Assembly (NCBI RefSeq): GCF_000496575.1
Contig: NZ_AYKT01000012.1
Location: 51,569 to 115,568 of the forward strand
Reading direction: 5' to 3'
DNA length: 64,000 nucleotides
From: Geobacillus thermodenitrificans subsp. thermodenitrificans DSM 465
Lineage (GTDB): Bacteria; Bacillota; Bacilli; Bacillales; Anoxybacillaceae
This document shows, in pieces, positions 1-9,193 of this stretch (positions are counted from its first letter, which is position 1; every line of letters begins with the position of its first letter). A model generated the notes under the pieces. The model was given only the letters and a program-made list of their open reading frames with translations. It was not told the origin of the DNA and ran no database searches. Both the position numbers and the translations under genes were made by a program.

Positions 1-1235
1 TCTTCTTGGTTGGCCGATGACGGGATGGAATCAACGCTTGCTGGATGGGCCAGCGTCTTGTTTTCTGATACGAGCGAAGCGGCAACGTACTGCATGATCA
101 TCGCCCCCGACTGTAGGCCTGGCTCTGGGCTTAAAAACGGCGGCAAGCCTTCGCTAAGCTGCGGATTGACAAGCCGCTCAATACGCCGCTCGCTCATATT
201 GGCCAGTTCCGCCACCGCGATTTTTAACAAATCCATGGCGATCGCAACAGGTTGGCCGTGAAAATTGCCGCCCGAGAGCACGGCTCCGTCCGCAAAAATA
301 AGCGGATTGTCCGTAGCAGCGTTCATTTCGATTTCAAGTGTTTCCTTTACATAGCGAAGCGCTCTGAGCGATGCTCCATGCACTTGCGGAATGCAACGGA
401 TCGAGTACGCATCTTGCACGCGCCGCTCTCCTTGCCTTGTGATAAGCTGACTGCCATCTAGATAGCGACGCAGCCGCTCGGCCACCTCCGCCTGCTCTAA
501 AAATCCACGGGCTTCGTGGATGCGGGCATCAAACGCATCGATCACGCCATAAAGCGCCTCGATTGTTAACGCGGCGATCCACTCGCTGTCGTAAGCAAGC
601 TGTTCCGCCTCAAGATAAGCGATCACCCCCATAGCTGTCATCGCCTGCGTACCGTTAATAAGCGCCAACCCCTCCTTCTCTTTCAGAGAGAGCGGAGGAA
701 TTCCCGCTTGCGAAAGCGCTTGGATGGCAGGCATCCGCTGCCCTTGGTACATCACCTCCCCTTCACCGACAAGCGCCAACGCCAAATGGGCAAGCGGCGC
801 TAAATCGCCGCTGGCGCCGAGGGAACCTTGCTGCGGAACAATCGGATGGATACCGGAATTAAGAAACGCGAGCAGCCGCTCAATCACCACCGGCCTTATG
901 CCGGAATATCCCTTTAATAAAGCATTCGCCCGTAAAAGAAGCATCGCCCGCACCACTTCCTCGGCAAACGGCTCACCAACTGCGCAAGCGTGCGATCGGA
1001 GAAGATTGATTTGCAACTGCTCAAGATCACTTCCATCAATGCGCACATCGGCAAGTTTGCCAAAGCCGGTATTCACGCCATAAATCGTCCTGCCGCTCGC
1101 AATCGCCTGTTCCACAGCTGCTCGACTTTTCCGAACCGCTTCCATGCTCTCCAAAGCGGCTGCCACCGGTTCTCTATCATAAATGACGCGTCTTGCCTCG
1201 GCAATTGTTAATGAATGCCCAGTCAACACAATCAT
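1..1235 (-). CDS. hutH: Histidine ammonia-lyase, C-terminus cut off by the window edge
   Basis: Deaminates L-histidine to urocanate, the first step of histidine use as carbon and nitrogen source, in the cytoplasm. About 411 of some 505 family residues are present. The Ala-Ser-Gly triad that cyclises into the MIO electrophile is at residues 141-143 within [11 protein letters not shown], and the YGVNTGFG active-site loop is near residue 52. The frame runs off the window start at a SANQE segment that precedes the conserved C-terminal part in the family. The ATG at 1235 follows a GGGAGATGGGG-type ribosome site. It lies directly downstream of hutP on the same strand, with a terminator between them, as in Bacillus subtilis. 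The rest of the hut operon should lie to the left. Identity is very secure. Confidence 0.97.
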   Translation of the reverse strand, partial: MIVLTGHSLTIAEARRVIYDREPVAAALESMEAVRKSRAAVEQAIASGRTIYGVNTGFGKLADVRIDGSDLEQLQINLLRSHACAVGEPFAEEVVRAMLLLRANALLKGYSGIRPVVIERLLAFLNSGIHPIVPQQGSLGASGDLAPLAHLALALVGEGEVMYQGQRMPAIQALSQAGIPPLSLKEKEGLALINGTQAMTAMGVIAYLEAEQLAYDSEWIAALTIEALYGVIDAFDARIHEARGFLEQAEVAERLRRYLDGSQLITRQGERRVQDAYSIRCIPQVHGASLRALRYVKETLEIEMNAATDNPLIFADGAVLSGGNFHGQPVAIAMDLLKIAVAELANMSERRIERLVNPQLSEGLPPFLSPEPGLQSGAMIMQYVAASLVSENKTLAHPASVDSIPSSANQE

Positions 1236-1260
1236 GACCCCATCTCCCTTCGTTCATATC

Positions 1261-1342
1261 AAAAAACAAAAAGGAGGCGCCCCGCCGTTTCAGGCAGTAT
1301 TCGCCTCCTCATGACTCATCGCTCTAGGCTGATCCTACTCTA
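1261..1342 (-). promoter_or_regulatory. HutP-responsive terminator/antiterminator between hutP and hutH
   Basis: On the minus strand an AGGAGGCG/CGCCTCCT stem (1302-1309 with 1272-1279) is followed by a T-rich run at 1261-1271, an intrinsic terminator before hutH. Upstream in the transcript are three UAG triplets (first bases at 1342, 1337 and 1326). HutP binds UAG triplets in the B. subtilis hut leader, in the presence of histidine and Mg2+, to prevent termination. The placement strongly suggests the same control here. The exact antiterminator pairing was not folded. Confidence 0.75.
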
Positions 1343-1384
1343 TCTCATTGTCCGAGCCGCCGCACGTCTCCCTTTCCTGCAATC

Positions 1385-1834
1385 CTATATATGATTGATT
1401 CCGAGCCCGACCGCTTCGTGCTCAAGCCCGCGCACCGGAGCGCCGATCGTCCCGTACAATGCGACGGCGATCCATTCCCCTTCTTTTGGCTGTTCATACG
1501 GTGTTCCTCGCACAACAGCGAAACGAAGGCCAGCCGTTCTCAACAAATCTCCTAACTCAACCTGCCCCCTCGTCACGCCGTGCACCGCCTCTAAAATGGC
1601 ATGATACAAAGCATGCATGTCGCGGTATAAACTGCCGTCAACCACTTCATGACGTTTCGCCGCCGTTTCGATCGCTGCGACGATTTTTTGCGGCTCCATC
1701 GCCCCGACGCGTCCTTGGCAATAGCGCCAGTTGCTCGCCCGAAGCTCGTCGAGAATTGCTCCTTCCTCTCCTTCGTCAAGCATCGCCAGCAAAAGCGCCT
1801 GACGACCAATGCGCACCGATTTTTCTTTCCCCAT
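1385..1834 (-). CDS. hutP: Hut operon positive regulatory protein (RNA-binding antiterminator)
   Basis: Histidine-activated RNA-binding protein that lets RNA polymerase read through the terminator ahead of hutH. The 149-residue product matches the B. subtilis family length (148) and carries family segments such as [30 protein letters not shown] and LYGTIGAP, ending GLGINHI. The open frame extends upstream to 1909, but the ATG at 1834 begins the conserved RIGRQALLL region and follows an AGGGGC ribosome site. A sigma-A-like promoter lies just upstream at 1868-1897. The terminator it should act on is immediately downstream. Very secure. Confidence 0.96.
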   Translation of the reverse strand: MGKEKSVRIGRQALLLAMLDEGEEGAILDELRASNWRYCQGRVGAMEPQKIVAAIETAAKRHEVVDGSLYRDMHALYHAILEAVHGVTRGQVELGDLLRTAGLRFAVVRGTPYEQPKEGEWIAVALYGTIGAPVRGLEHEAVGLGINHI

Positions 1835-1867
1835 TTGGTTGCTGCCCCTAATTTCCTCTTTTTTTCT

Positions 1868-1897
1868 ATTGTATGACGGCAAGGAAAACCGAGTCAA
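1868..1897 (-). promoter_or_regulatory. Probable sigma-A promoter of the hut operon
   Basis: On the minus strand TTGACT (1892-1897) and TACAAT (1868-1873) are separated by 18 bases, about 35 bases ahead of the hutP start codon. Spacing and hexamers fit a vegetative promoter. No catabolite-repression site was identified with certainty. Confidence 0.6.
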
Positions 1898-2016
1898 CAC
1901 TTTTTCCAAATTTTAACACATTAACTTATTATCATAATAAAGGTCCATCAACATAACATGTGCGTCACAAGTGAGACTATTTTCTAGAGATTAGGAGTAT
2001 GCCAACGCTCGATTGA

Positions 2017-2118
2017 TTTTTCCTTACAGATGAAGAAGAACGTTTAATTGAAACAGTCAAACATCGTTTTGGTAAAAATCCACAACAACACATAATTTAC
2101 ATTTTATTGAATATGTGA
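2017..2118 (+). pseudogene. Possible short gene relic in the hutP-SPFH intergenic region
   Basis: A 33-codon stop-free stretch without a start codon reads FFLTDEEERLIETVKHRF and continues to an early stop. The composition looks protein-like (acidic helix), but no family is recognised and there is no ribosome site. It may be the tail of a deleted gene or chance. Confidence 0.15.
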
Positions 2119-2161
2119 TATCATTAAAATATCAAATTAATATGAGTTGAGGGGGACAATC

Positions 2162-3007
2162 ATGAGGGAACAGAAAGCATGGTATATCAATGGTTTTATC
2201 GGCATCGGTGGCATCGTTTTGCTTCTCATTGTCGGGTTTTTCTTCCTCGTTCAAGAGCTGTTTTTGCCCGCCATTTTGTTTTTCATCATTGCTGTTTTGC
2301 TCGCCACCGGCATCACAATCGTCCATCCCAATCAAGCGAAAGTGCTCACCTTTTTCGGCCGCTATTTTGGCACAATTCGCGACAGCGGGTTGTTTCTCAC
2401 CGTACCGCTCACAGTCCGGAAAAACGTGTCGCTGCGCGTGCGCAACTTCACCAGCAGCAAACTGAAAGTCAACGACATCCAAGGCAATCCGATCGAAATC
2501 GCCGCCGTCGTTGTCTTCCGCGTCATTGACTCAGCCAAAGCAGTGTTTGATGTGGACGATTATGAACAGTTCGTCGAAATTCAAAGCGAAGCGGCCATCC
2601 GCCATGTCGCCACGAAATATCCGTACGATACGTTTGAGGACGATAACGAAGTCACGTTGCGCGGCAACGCGGATGTCATTTCTGATGTGCTTGCTGCGGA
2701 ACTGCAAGAACGTCTGCGCGTTGCTGGGGTCGAAGTGGTTGAAGCACGCCTCACCCACTTAGCCTACTCCCCAGAAATTGCGGGCGCTATGCTCCAACGC
2801 CAGCAAGCAGCTGCCATTTTGGCAGCGAGGAAAAAAATCGTCCAAGGAGCCGTCTCCATGGCGCAAATGGCGATTGAACAGCTTGACAAAGAAAACATTT
2901 TAGAGTTAGATGATGAACGAAAGGCAGCGATGGTGAATAACTTAATGGTGGCGATCGTCTCCGAACGCGCCACCCAGCCGGTGATCAACACGGGCAGCCT
3001 ATATTAA
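2162..3007 (+). CDS. SPFH (stomatin/prohibitin/flotillin) domain membrane protein
   Basis: A 281-residue membrane scaffold of the SPFH superfamily. Two hydrophobic segments at about residues 8-30 and 35-55 form an N-terminal hairpin, followed by an SPFH/Band-7 domain (about 60-230) with [15 protein letters not shown] and an LRVRNFTS...VND strand. An Ala/Gln-rich helical tail ([19 protein letters not shown]) is typical of oligomerising SPFH proteins. ATG 2162 is preferred over the in-frame TTG at 2147 because GAGGGGGAC lies just upstream of it. The next gene begins 15 bases later, so the two are probably co-transcribed. Members organise membrane microdomains or control proteases. The specific role here is unknown. 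Confidence 0.88.
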   Translation: MREQKAWYINGFIGIGGIVLLLIVGFFFLVQELFLPAILFFIIAVLLATGITIVHPNQAKVLTFFGRYFGTIRDSGLFLTVPLTVRKNVSLRVRNFTSSKLKVNDIQGNPIEIAAVVVFRVIDSAKAVFDVDDYEQFVEIQSEAAIRHVATKYPYDTFEDDNEVTLRGNADVISDVLAAELQERLRVAGVEVVEARLTHLAYSPEIAGAMLQRQQAAAILAARKKIVQGAVSMAQMAIEQLDKENILELDDERKAAMVNNLMVAIVSERATQPVINTGSLY

Positions 3008-3022
3008 CGGTTGTGGAGTGCG

Positions 3023-3199
3023 ATGACAAAGAAAAAACAATTTCCTTTACGCATTGACCATGATTTATATGCTGTGTTGGAGCAATGGGCGCAAGACGAG
3101 TTTCGTAGTGTCAACAGTCATATCGAGTTTTTGCTGCGGGAAGCAGCAAAGCGAGCCGGACGGCTCGGGAAAAAGAAAACGGATCAACAAAGAAGCTAG
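3023..3199 (+). CDS. Small Arc/HicB-type ribbon-helix-helix protein
   Basis: A 58-residue basic protein. The pattern KKKQFPLRIDHDLYAVLEQWA followed by a second helix with VNSHIEFLLREA is the ribbon-helix-helix fold used by Arc, MetJ and HicB-type repressors for dimeric DNA binding. The tail is Lys/Arg-rich. ATG 3023 has a GGAG five bases upstream. It sits in an apparent operon with the SPFH gene and ends inside a terminator. No toxin partner is visible, so a stand-alone regulator is more likely than an antitoxin. Confidence 0.72.
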   Translation: MTKKKQFPLRIDHDLYAVLEQWAQDEFRSVNSHIEFLLREAAKRAGRLGKKKTDQQRS

Positions 3200-3228
3200 C
3201 CAACGCCGGCTGGCTTCTTTTGTTTTTC
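3192..3228 (+). terminator. Intrinsic terminator after the SPFH/RHH pair
   Basis: A GAAGC-AGCC / GGCT-GCTTC stem with a six-base loop is followed by TTTTGTTTTT. The hairpin begins inside the last codons of the RHH gene. Confidence 0.75.
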
Positions 3229-3477
3229 AGTCATGGTCATTTTTTACATAAATATAATGATAGCAGAGCCTTTTTTGAAAGGGAGGGACGAACCGATGCC
3301 GCCATTTCGCGCTGAAACAAACGTATTGCTGTCACATCTTCCCGTCTACGCCGCAACTACGGCCGGACCTCCCCATTTTTGCCGTACTGTTCCGCCAGCT
3401 ATCCATCGCACTAGCCGTTACAAACGATCATCACCGCCGATCATTTCTCCTTCATATGGAGATACCACACAAAGACA
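3200..3477. other. Intergenic stretch, probably decayed sequence
   Basis: No supported gene. An open frame covers 3233-3751 on the plus strand, but most of its translation is low in family-like character. Only its last part (from about 3624) carries recognisable protein signal, which belongs to the pseudogene described next. Confidence 0.4.
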
Positions 3478-3741
3478 TGAACAGATATGTGCAAGACGAG
3501 AGCAACAAATAGGTGGATTCCACTTTGCGACATTTGCTCGAACGGCTGCGGCTTCATCACGGCAAAAAGCAATCACATCGTTGTCATTAAGGGCAATGGC
3601 CCCAATCTCGCCAACTGCAGTCCGGCTCATCTCGAAAGGAGAAAACCAATGGTGGGCAAACAACAACCTTGAACAGTTAACGCGCCTGCTCATCCACACT
3701 CGGAGTGAAACGCTTGTGCCAAAGACAGCTACCATTACAAA
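3478..3741 (+). pseudogene. Frameshifted N-terminal remnant of a molybdopterin oxidoreductase
   Basis: One frame (from 3487) encodes WIPLCDICSNGCGFITAK, the CxxCxxxC start of a [4Fe-4S]-binding domain seen in nitrate reductase and formate dehydrogenase-type molybdopterin enzymes, and runs on through IKGNGPN. A second frame continues with KGENQWWANN and LEQLTRLLIHTRSE, which matches the next part of the same domain. A shift of reading frame separates the two, and the rest of the roughly 700-residue enzyme is missing. It sits directly upstream of the molybdenum hydroxylase operon, so it may mark an ancestral molybdoenzyme locus. Confidence 0.6.
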
Positions 3742-3812
3742 CGTTTATTGATCGTCACGCTTTACTTTCATCAGCTTAGCCGCCTTTGGTGCAACGCGGA
3801 AGGAGGATAAGC

Positions 3813-4841
3813 ATGGAAAGCTACTATGCCGTGCTCGATGCCATGGCCGCTGCGCCGGGCGATGGTGTATTCGCCATCATTATTGACGTCGAAGGTTCAG
3901 CCTATCAAAAGGAAGGCACATGGATGTGGATCGAAGCGGATGGAAAGACAACTGGCTTATTAAGCGGAGGCTGCTTTGAGGAAGCGGTGGCCGCGCACGC
4001 CCTCGACGTGCTGTCAAACCGTCAGGCGACGTCCATATCGTTTGACTTGCGCGCCGAAGATGATTGGTCTTGGGGACAAGGGGCTGGTTGCAACGGCCTT
4101 GTCCGCATTTGGCTTGAACCGGTGACAAGCAACACCAAACCTGATTGGCTGGCATTGAAACGCTGCCTTGACCGCGGTGAACATGTGTTTATGGCTCGAA
4201 GCATTACCGATCCGAGGGAGCAGCCGTTTTTCCAAAGCGAAACGGGGGAGCGCTTCGGCGGCTATTCTTCGCCGCCGAGGCCGGAATGGCTGAAAGAGTT
4301 GCATGGCACACCGTTTTTCCGTGGCCGGAACGGTGTGTATGAAACGGAAGAGGACACGTTTTTCATTCAGCATTTTTGGCCAAAACCGCGTCTTACGATT
4401 TTCGGCGCCGGCCCCGACGCTCCGCCACTCGTCTCGGCAGCTAAAGCCGCTGGGTTTTCCGTCACGGTCAGCGACTGGCGCCCGGCGTTTTGTCAACCGT
4501 CGCACGTGCCGGACGCGGACGCTTGGGTCGTCGGCTTTCCGCATGAAACCATTCCGAAACTTCACCTTACCGAGCGCGACTTTGTCGTTATTATGACTCA
4601 CCAGTTTGAGCGCGACCGGGAACTTATGAGATGGTTAGCCGACATACCGCTCGCCTACCTCGGCGTGCTTGGACCGCGGCGGCGCACAGACCGACTCTTT
4701 CCTTCTGGAACGGCCCCGCCGTTTGTCCGTTCACCAATTGGACTGCCAATTGGAGCGCGCAGCCCGCATGAAATTGCTATAAGCATCACCGCCGAACTAA
4801 TTAACGTGCTGCGCGGAGGGCCGATGGAGACTGCACGATGA
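3813..4841 (+). CDS. pucA: XdhC/CoxI-family maturation factor for xanthine dehydrogenase
   Basis: A 342-residue XdhC-like protein. Family members bind the molybdenum cofactor, aid its sulfuration and insert it into xanthine dehydrogenase. The N-terminal XdhC/CoxI domain shows a GLLSGGCFEEAV segment. A Rossmann-like C-terminal half begins RLTIFGAGPDAPPLV, followed by VVIMTHQFERD and LGVLGPRRR. ATG 3813 has AGGAGG seven bases upstream. Its stop overlaps the next start (ATGA at 4838), indicating translational coupling. It is the first gene of a five-gene molybdenum hydroxylase operon, matching the pucA role in B. subtilis. Confidence 0.92.
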   Translation: MESYYAVLDAMAAAPGDGVFAIIIDVEGSAYQKEGTWMWIEADGKTTGLLSGGCFEEAVAAHALDVLSNRQATSISFDLRAEDDWSWGQGAGCNGLVRIWLEPVTSNTKPDWLALKRCLDRGEHVFMARSITDPREQPFFQSETGERFGGYSSPPRPEWLKELHGTPFFRGRNGVYETEEDTFFIQHFWPKPRLTIFGAGPDAPPLVSAAKAAGFSVTVSDWRPAFCQPSHVPDADAWVVGFPHETIPKLHLTERDFVVIMTHQFERDRELMRWLADIPLAYLGVLGPRRRTDRLFPSGTAPPFVRSPIGLPIGARSPHEIAISITAELINVLRGGPMETAR

Positions 4842-5476
4842 GTGAACTCACGATTGCAGGCATTTACTTGGCCGCTGGGCAGAGTCGGCGGATGGGAACG
4901 GATAAACGCGCCTTGCCTTGGGGGGATGGGACGCTTGGGACGGCCGGTCTCAAGGCAGCGCTTCATTCCTGCCTCTCACCTATCATCGTTGTCGTTCCAC
5001 CAACCGATGCGCTCGTTTGGCTTCCTGACGCGCTGCTAAACCACGACAAATGCCGTCTTGTCCGTTGCGCCGCCTGCCACCGGGGGCAGGCACACTCGCT
5101 TGCCTGCGGCTTACAAGAGGCGATTGTTGTAGGGGCGGACGCTGCCGCAGTATTATTGGCAGATCAGCCGTTTGTCACGACAGAAACGCTCGATGCTCTT
5201 GCCCGTTTTTATCGCCAGCACCATCCTGATTACGCCGCCTTTTCCCGCTTCGGCACCCCCATGCCTCCAGTCATCTGGGGAAAACAGATGTTTCCTGCCT
5301 TATTGGCACTTAGGGGAGATGCTGGCGGACGCAGGCTGTTTTGTGAGCCCCATTGGCGCGGTCTCTTATACGAAGGCGACGAGTCAATCGGCATGGACAT
5401 CGACACAAAAGAGGACTATGAGTGTGCTGTCATCTATCGAGAAGTAAAGGAGGGACATTCTCGTGGCCGTCGGTAA
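4838..5476 (+). CDS. pucB: MobA-like nucleotidyltransferase for molybdenum cofactor
   Basis: A 212-residue member of the MobA/MocA nucleotidyltransferase family that attaches a nucleotide (probably CMP) to molybdopterin for hydroxylase-type enzymes. The N-terminus AGIYLAAGQSRRMGTDK is the LAAGxSxRMG-xxK nucleotide-binding signature. VLLADQPFVT contains the metal-binding Asp, and DIDTKEDY is near the end. The start overlaps pucA (ATGA), and the end overlaps the next gene by 14 bases. The position between the XdhC protein and the catalytic subunit matches PucB. Confidence 0.92.
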   Translation: MSELTIAGIYLAAGQSRRMGTDKRALPWGDGTLGTAGLKAALHSCLSPIIVVVPPTDALVWLPDALLNHDKCRLVRCAACHRGQAHSLACGLQEAIVVGADAAAVLLADQPFVTTETLDALARFYRQHHPDYAAFSRFGTPMPPVIWGKQMFPALLALRGDAGGRRLFCEPHWRGLLYEGDESIGMDIDTKEDYECAVIYREVKEGHSRGRR

Positions 5477-7790
5477 AAGCATCATCCGCAAAGAAGCATG
5501 GGATAAGGTGACCGGCCGAGCGAAATATACGAACGATTTCAAAGAACAAGGAATGCTTCATGCCAAGCTCGTCACCAGTCCGTACGCTCATGCGCGCATC
5601 ATCTCCATCGAAACGCACGAAGCGCTTGCCGCTCCCGGCGTTCGCGCCGTCCTGACCGGCAAAGGATTGCCGCTCACAGGCGAAGACATGCGCGACCGCC
5701 CGCCGATCGCTGCCGATAAAGTGCGATACTACGGAGAAGTTGTCGCCGTTGTGGTCGCCGATACACTCGTGCAGGCCGAACAGGCGGCCCGCCTCATCCG
5801 CATCGTTTATGAGCCGTTGCCAGCAGTCGGCTCGCCGCGCGAAGCACTGAAAGAAGGCGCTCCCTTGCTTCACGAAGAGCTCGACCGTTATGAAAGAAAT
5901 AAGACGACCTACCCTGAGCCAGGGACAAACATCGCCCATCGGACCAAAATCCGCAAAGGCGACATTAAACAAGGGTTTGCCGAAAGCGACGTCATCATCG
6001 AAACAAGTGTATCATTCGCCCCGTCCGACCACGTGGCAATGGAAACGCGTTGCGCCACAGCAGAAATTTGGCCGGACGGCTCGATCCATATCTCTGCCTC
6101 CTCGCAGTCACCATTTATGATCAAGAGGCTCATTCATACGTATTTTGGCGAAGAAGCTGGCAAAATCGTCGTTCATACGCCGCTTGTCGGCGGTGCCTAC
6201 GGCGGCAAGGCGCCCGTGCAGCTTGAACTGCTCGCCTACCTCGCCACAAAAGCGGTCGGCGGCCGGAAAGTGAGCGTCTGGAACAACCGCGAATGTGACA
6301 TGGTCACCTCGCCTGTCCATATCGGCTTAGAAGCAACGGTCAAAATCGGCGCGACAAAAGACGGTGTTTTCAAAGCGATGGAAATTGTCTTTTTGTTTGA
6401 CGGAGGCGCTTACTCCGACAAAGCGATCGACGTTAGCCGTGCCGCAGCTGTCGATTGTACTGGCCCATACCACGTCGAACATGTCTGGTGCGACTCACTT
6501 TGTGTCTATACGAACCGGCCGTATGCAACACCGTTCCGCAGTTTCGGCCATTGTGAGCAGTCGTTTGCCGTTGAACGAGCCATCGACGAATTGGCAAAAG
6601 TTCTTCAGCTTGACCCATGGGACGTGCGACGCAAAAACGCCATCCGCCCGGGGCATACGACCCCGACACAAGTACGGCTCACAAAAAGCAATGTAGGGGA
6701 TATGCCCGCTTGCCTCGATCGACTACGGGAATTGATGCGCTGGGATGAATGGCAGCGCATCGAGCTTGACGCCTATACCGTACGAGCAAAAGGCATCAGC
6801 GGTGGTTGGAAAACGTCAACGATCGACACGGACTCAAGCTCCGGCGTCATTTTAACATTCAATTCCGACGGCAGCGTCAACGTCATCTCCGGCGTCGTCG
6901 AAATCGGCACAGGCACGAAAACAGTGCTCGCGCAAATCGTGGCCGAGCGACTAAAAATGAATGTGGACGACGTTCATGTCAAAATGGACATCGATACACA
7001 AACGACACCAGAACATTGGAAAACGGTCGCTAGCCGTGGGACATTTATGGCCGGGCGTGCAGCCTTAGCCGCCGCCAATGATGCCATTCGCCAGCTGAAA
7101 GAGATCGCCGCCTGCGTACTGCGGGTTACTCCTGACGATTTAGAAGTTGGCTTCGGACGTGTCTTTTTACGCGATGATCCGGCCATTTTCATTCCAGTGA
7201 AAGACATTGCCTACGGCTACAAGTTTCCGAACGGCAACGCCATCGGCGGACAAGTGATCGGGCGCGGCCATTATATTTTACGCCGCTTGACTCCGCTTGA
7301 CCCGGAAACCGGCGCCGGAAAACCGGGACCGGAGTGGGGCGTATGCGCTGAAGGGGTCGAAGTGGAGTTCAACCGTCGCGACTACACGTACCGCATTGTG
7401 AAAGCGTACGCGGTTATCGATGCCGGCAAAGTGCTCAACCCGAAAGCGGCACTCGGTCAAGCGATGGGAGCGATGAGCATGGGACTGAGCTTTGCCAGCC
7501 GAGAAGGATTTCTTTTTGATGAAGCGCAGCGTGTCTTAAATCCGCAGCTGCGCACGTACCGGCCGATCCACTTCGGAGAACATCCCACATACATCGTGGA
7601 GTTTATCGAGACCCCACAAATCGACGCTCCGTACGGTGCGCGCGGCATCGGTGAACATGGCTTGCTCGGCATGCCCGCTGCTTTGGCAAACGCCTTATCG
7701 CTTGCTGCTGGTGTGCCGCTAAACGAACTGCCGCTTGTTCCCGAACTCATTTGGCGGAAACAGAAAGGAGACAGCTATGGTTCCCTTTGA
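5463..7790 (+). CDS. pucD: Xanthine dehydrogenase-type molybdopterin-binding subunit
   Basis: A 775-residue catalytic subunit of a molybdenum hydroxylase, probably xanthine or hypoxanthine dehydrogenase. The N-terminal a/b-hammerhead domain (GRAKYTNDFKEQGMLHAKLV) is followed by the Moco-binding region with GGAYGGKAPVQLELLAYLA, PYATPFRSFG and IDAPYGARGIGEHG. The last carries the conserved Glu that acts as base in this family. The start is GTG at 5463, set by AGGAGGG at 5448-5454, and lies inside the end of pucB. It overlaps the FAD subunit by 14 bases. The substrate is inferred from operon context, not proven. Confidence 0.93.
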   Translation: MAVGKSIIRKEAWDKVTGRAKYTNDFKEQGMLHAKLVTSPYAHARIISIETHEALAAPGVRAVLTGKGLPLTGEDMRDRPPIAADKVRYYGEVVAVVVADTLVQAEQAARLIRIVYEPLPAVGSPREALKEGAPLLHEELDRYERNKTTYPEPGTNIAHRTKIRKGDIKQGFAESDVIIETSVSFAPSDHVAMETRCATAEIWPDGSIHISASSQSPFMIKRLIHTYFGEEAGKIVVHTPLVGGAYGGKAPVQLELLAYLATKAVGGRKVSVWNNRECDMVTSPVHIGLEATVKIGATKDGVFKAMEIVFLFDGGAYSDKAIDVSRAAAVDCTGPYHVEHVWCDSLCVYTNRPYATPFRSFGHCEQSFAVERAIDELAKVLQLDPWDVRRKNAIRPGHTTPTQVRLTKSNVGDMPACLDRLRELMRWDEWQRIELDAYTVRAKGISGGWKTSTIDTDSSSGVILTFNSDGSVNVISGVVEIGTGTKTVLAQIVAERLKMNVDDVHVKMDIDTQTTPEHWKTVASRGTFMAGRAALAAANDAIRQLKEIAACVLRVTPDDLEVGFGRVFLRDDPAIFIPVKDIAYGYKFPNGNAIGGQVIGRGHYILRRLTPLDPETGAGKPGPEWGVCAEGVEVEFNRRDYTYRIVKAYAVIDAGKVLNPKAALGQAMGAMSMGLSFASREGFLFDEAQRVLNPQLRTYRPIHFGEHPTYIVEFIETPQIDAPYGARGIGEHGLLGMPAALANALSLAAGVPLNELPLVPELIWRKQKGDSYGSL

Positions 7791-8613
7791 ATTTGCCTAC
7801 TATCGTCCACAGTCGATCGCTGAAGCGGTGGCGATGTTTATAGAACTGGAACAAAAAGGGAAACGACCACTATATTATGGCGGGGGCACGGAAATCATCA
7901 CCCTATCCCGCCTCGGTCTCGTTTCTACCGCCGCCGTCATTGACATGAAAGCCATTCCTGAATGCCGTGTGCTTGACGCCGACAGCGATCCTCTCGTGCT
8001 CGGGGCGGCGCTGTCGCTCACCGAACTCGTGGAAGCGAACCCGTTTCCTTTGTTGACCAAAGCAGCGAAAGAAGTCGCTGACCGGACGGCGCGCAACCAA
8101 ATTACGCTCGGCGGCAACCTATGCGGGCAAATTTTTTACCGCGAAACAGCGCTCGCGCTGCTCGTCGCTGAGGCAGACATCGTCATCGCTGGCCCAAACG
8201 GCGTCCGTCAGTCCCGTATCAATGACTTGTTTCATCAACATCTGCAGCTAAGTCGCGGCGAATTTGTCGTTCAAATAAAAGTGCGCCGCTTCGCTGTGGA
8301 ACTTCCTCACTTTCACCACAAGCGCCGCAAGCAAGGTGAAATCGGCTATCCGCTTGTCACCATTGCGGCGCTAAAAAAAGACGAAACCATTCACGCTGCC
8401 TTTAGCGGCGTCTGTCCGTTCCCGTTCCGTTCGGCTAAAGTCGAGGCTCATCTAAATGACCGAAGACGCCCCGCGACAGAACGGATTCAGGCGGCAGTCA
8501 ACGCCTTCCCACGCCCGATTTTGCATGATATTGAAGGCTCAGCAGACTATCGACTGTTTGTTGCCGCTCAGCTACTTGAAGACGCACTTCGCGAGTTAGG
8601 GGAAACCATCTAG
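7777..8613 (+). CDS. pucC: Xanthine dehydrogenase-type FAD-binding subunit
   Basis: A 278-residue CoxM/PucC-type subunit that passes electrons from the iron-sulfur subunit through FAD to NAD+. PLYYGGGTEI and the strong ARNQITLGGNLCGQ motif contact FAD, and a CO-dehydrogenase-like C-terminal domain follows. ATG 7777 with AAAGGAG upstream is chosen over the longer frame from 7735. Order here is Mo-FAD-FeS, whereas B. subtilis has C-D-E. Confidence 0.92.
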   Translation: MVPFEFAYYRPQSIAEAVAMFIELEQKGKRPLYYGGGTEIITLSRLGLVSTAAVIDMKAIPECRVLDADSDPLVLGAALSLTELVEANPFPLLTKAAKEVADRTARNQITLGGNLCGQIFYRETALALLVAEADIVIAGPNGVRQSRINDLFHQHLQLSRGEFVVQIKVRRFAVELPHFHHKRRKQGEIGYPLVTIAALKKDETIHAAFSGVCPFPFRSAKVEAHLNDRRRPATERIQAAVNAFPRPILHDIEGSADYRLFVAAQLLEDALRELGETI

Positions 8614-8634
8614 ACGGGAGGTCAACATACGGAC

Positions 8635-9141
8635 ATGGAAGAAACGACCAAATGTGAGCTCGTGTTGCACATTAACGGAGAACAACGAACGGTCATCACC
8701 CGTCAAGCCGAAACACTACTATTCGTCTTGCGGGACGAGCTCGGACTGACCGGGACCAAACCCGGCTGTTTAAATGGCGACTGCGGTGCCTGTACTGTCT
8801 TAGTCAACGGCACACCAATCAAATCGTGCATGATGCTTGCTATTGAGACTGTTGGTAAAGAAATTACCACAATCGAGGGGCTCCGCGATACTCCTATTCA
8901 GCACGCCTTTGTCCGTCACTTCGCCTTTCAATGCGGCTATTGCACGCCTGGCTTTATTATGAACATCCATGCGCTCATCGAGCAGCATCCAAACGCTGAT
9001 CAGTCAACGATTCAAGAATGGCTGCAGTCAAATATTTGTCGCTGCACGAGCTATCAAGAAATCGAGGCGGCGGTGAAAGAAGCGCTTCAAGCCAAAAAAA
9101 CGGACATACAGCCCTCACATAACCGGATATCCCGAGTCTAG
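8635..9141 (+). CDS. pucE: Xanthine dehydrogenase-type [2Fe-2S] subunit
   Basis: A 168-residue small subunit with two [2Fe-2S] clusters. The plant-ferredoxin-type cysteines are in GCLNGDCGACTVLVNG, with a fourth in IKSCMM. The second cluster is in FQCGYCTPGF and NICRCTSYQEI. The GGGAGGT at 8616-8622 is about 12 bases from the ATG, longer than usual, but there is no better in-frame start. The stop codon lies in the loop of the operon terminator. Confidence 0.95.
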   Translation: MEETTKCELVLHINGEQRTVITRQAETLLFVLRDELGLTGTKPGCLNGDCGACTVLVNGTPIKSCMMLAIETVGKEITTIEGLRDTPIQHAFVRHFAFQCGYCTPGFIMNIHALIEQHPNADQSTIQEWLQSNICRCTSYQEIEAAVKEALQAKKTDIQPSHNRISRV

Positions 9142-9158
9142 CAGGGATATCCTTTTTT
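9125..9158 (+). terminator. Terminator of the puc-type operon, overlapping the pucE stop
   Basis: GGATATCCC (9125-9133) pairs perfectly with GGGATATCC (9144-9152) and is followed by six T. The pucE stop TAG (9139-9141) is in the loop, so translation and hairpin formation overlap. Confidence 0.9.
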
Positions 9159-9193
9159 GTGCGATGATTTTTCCATCCCATTCCAAATACCTA

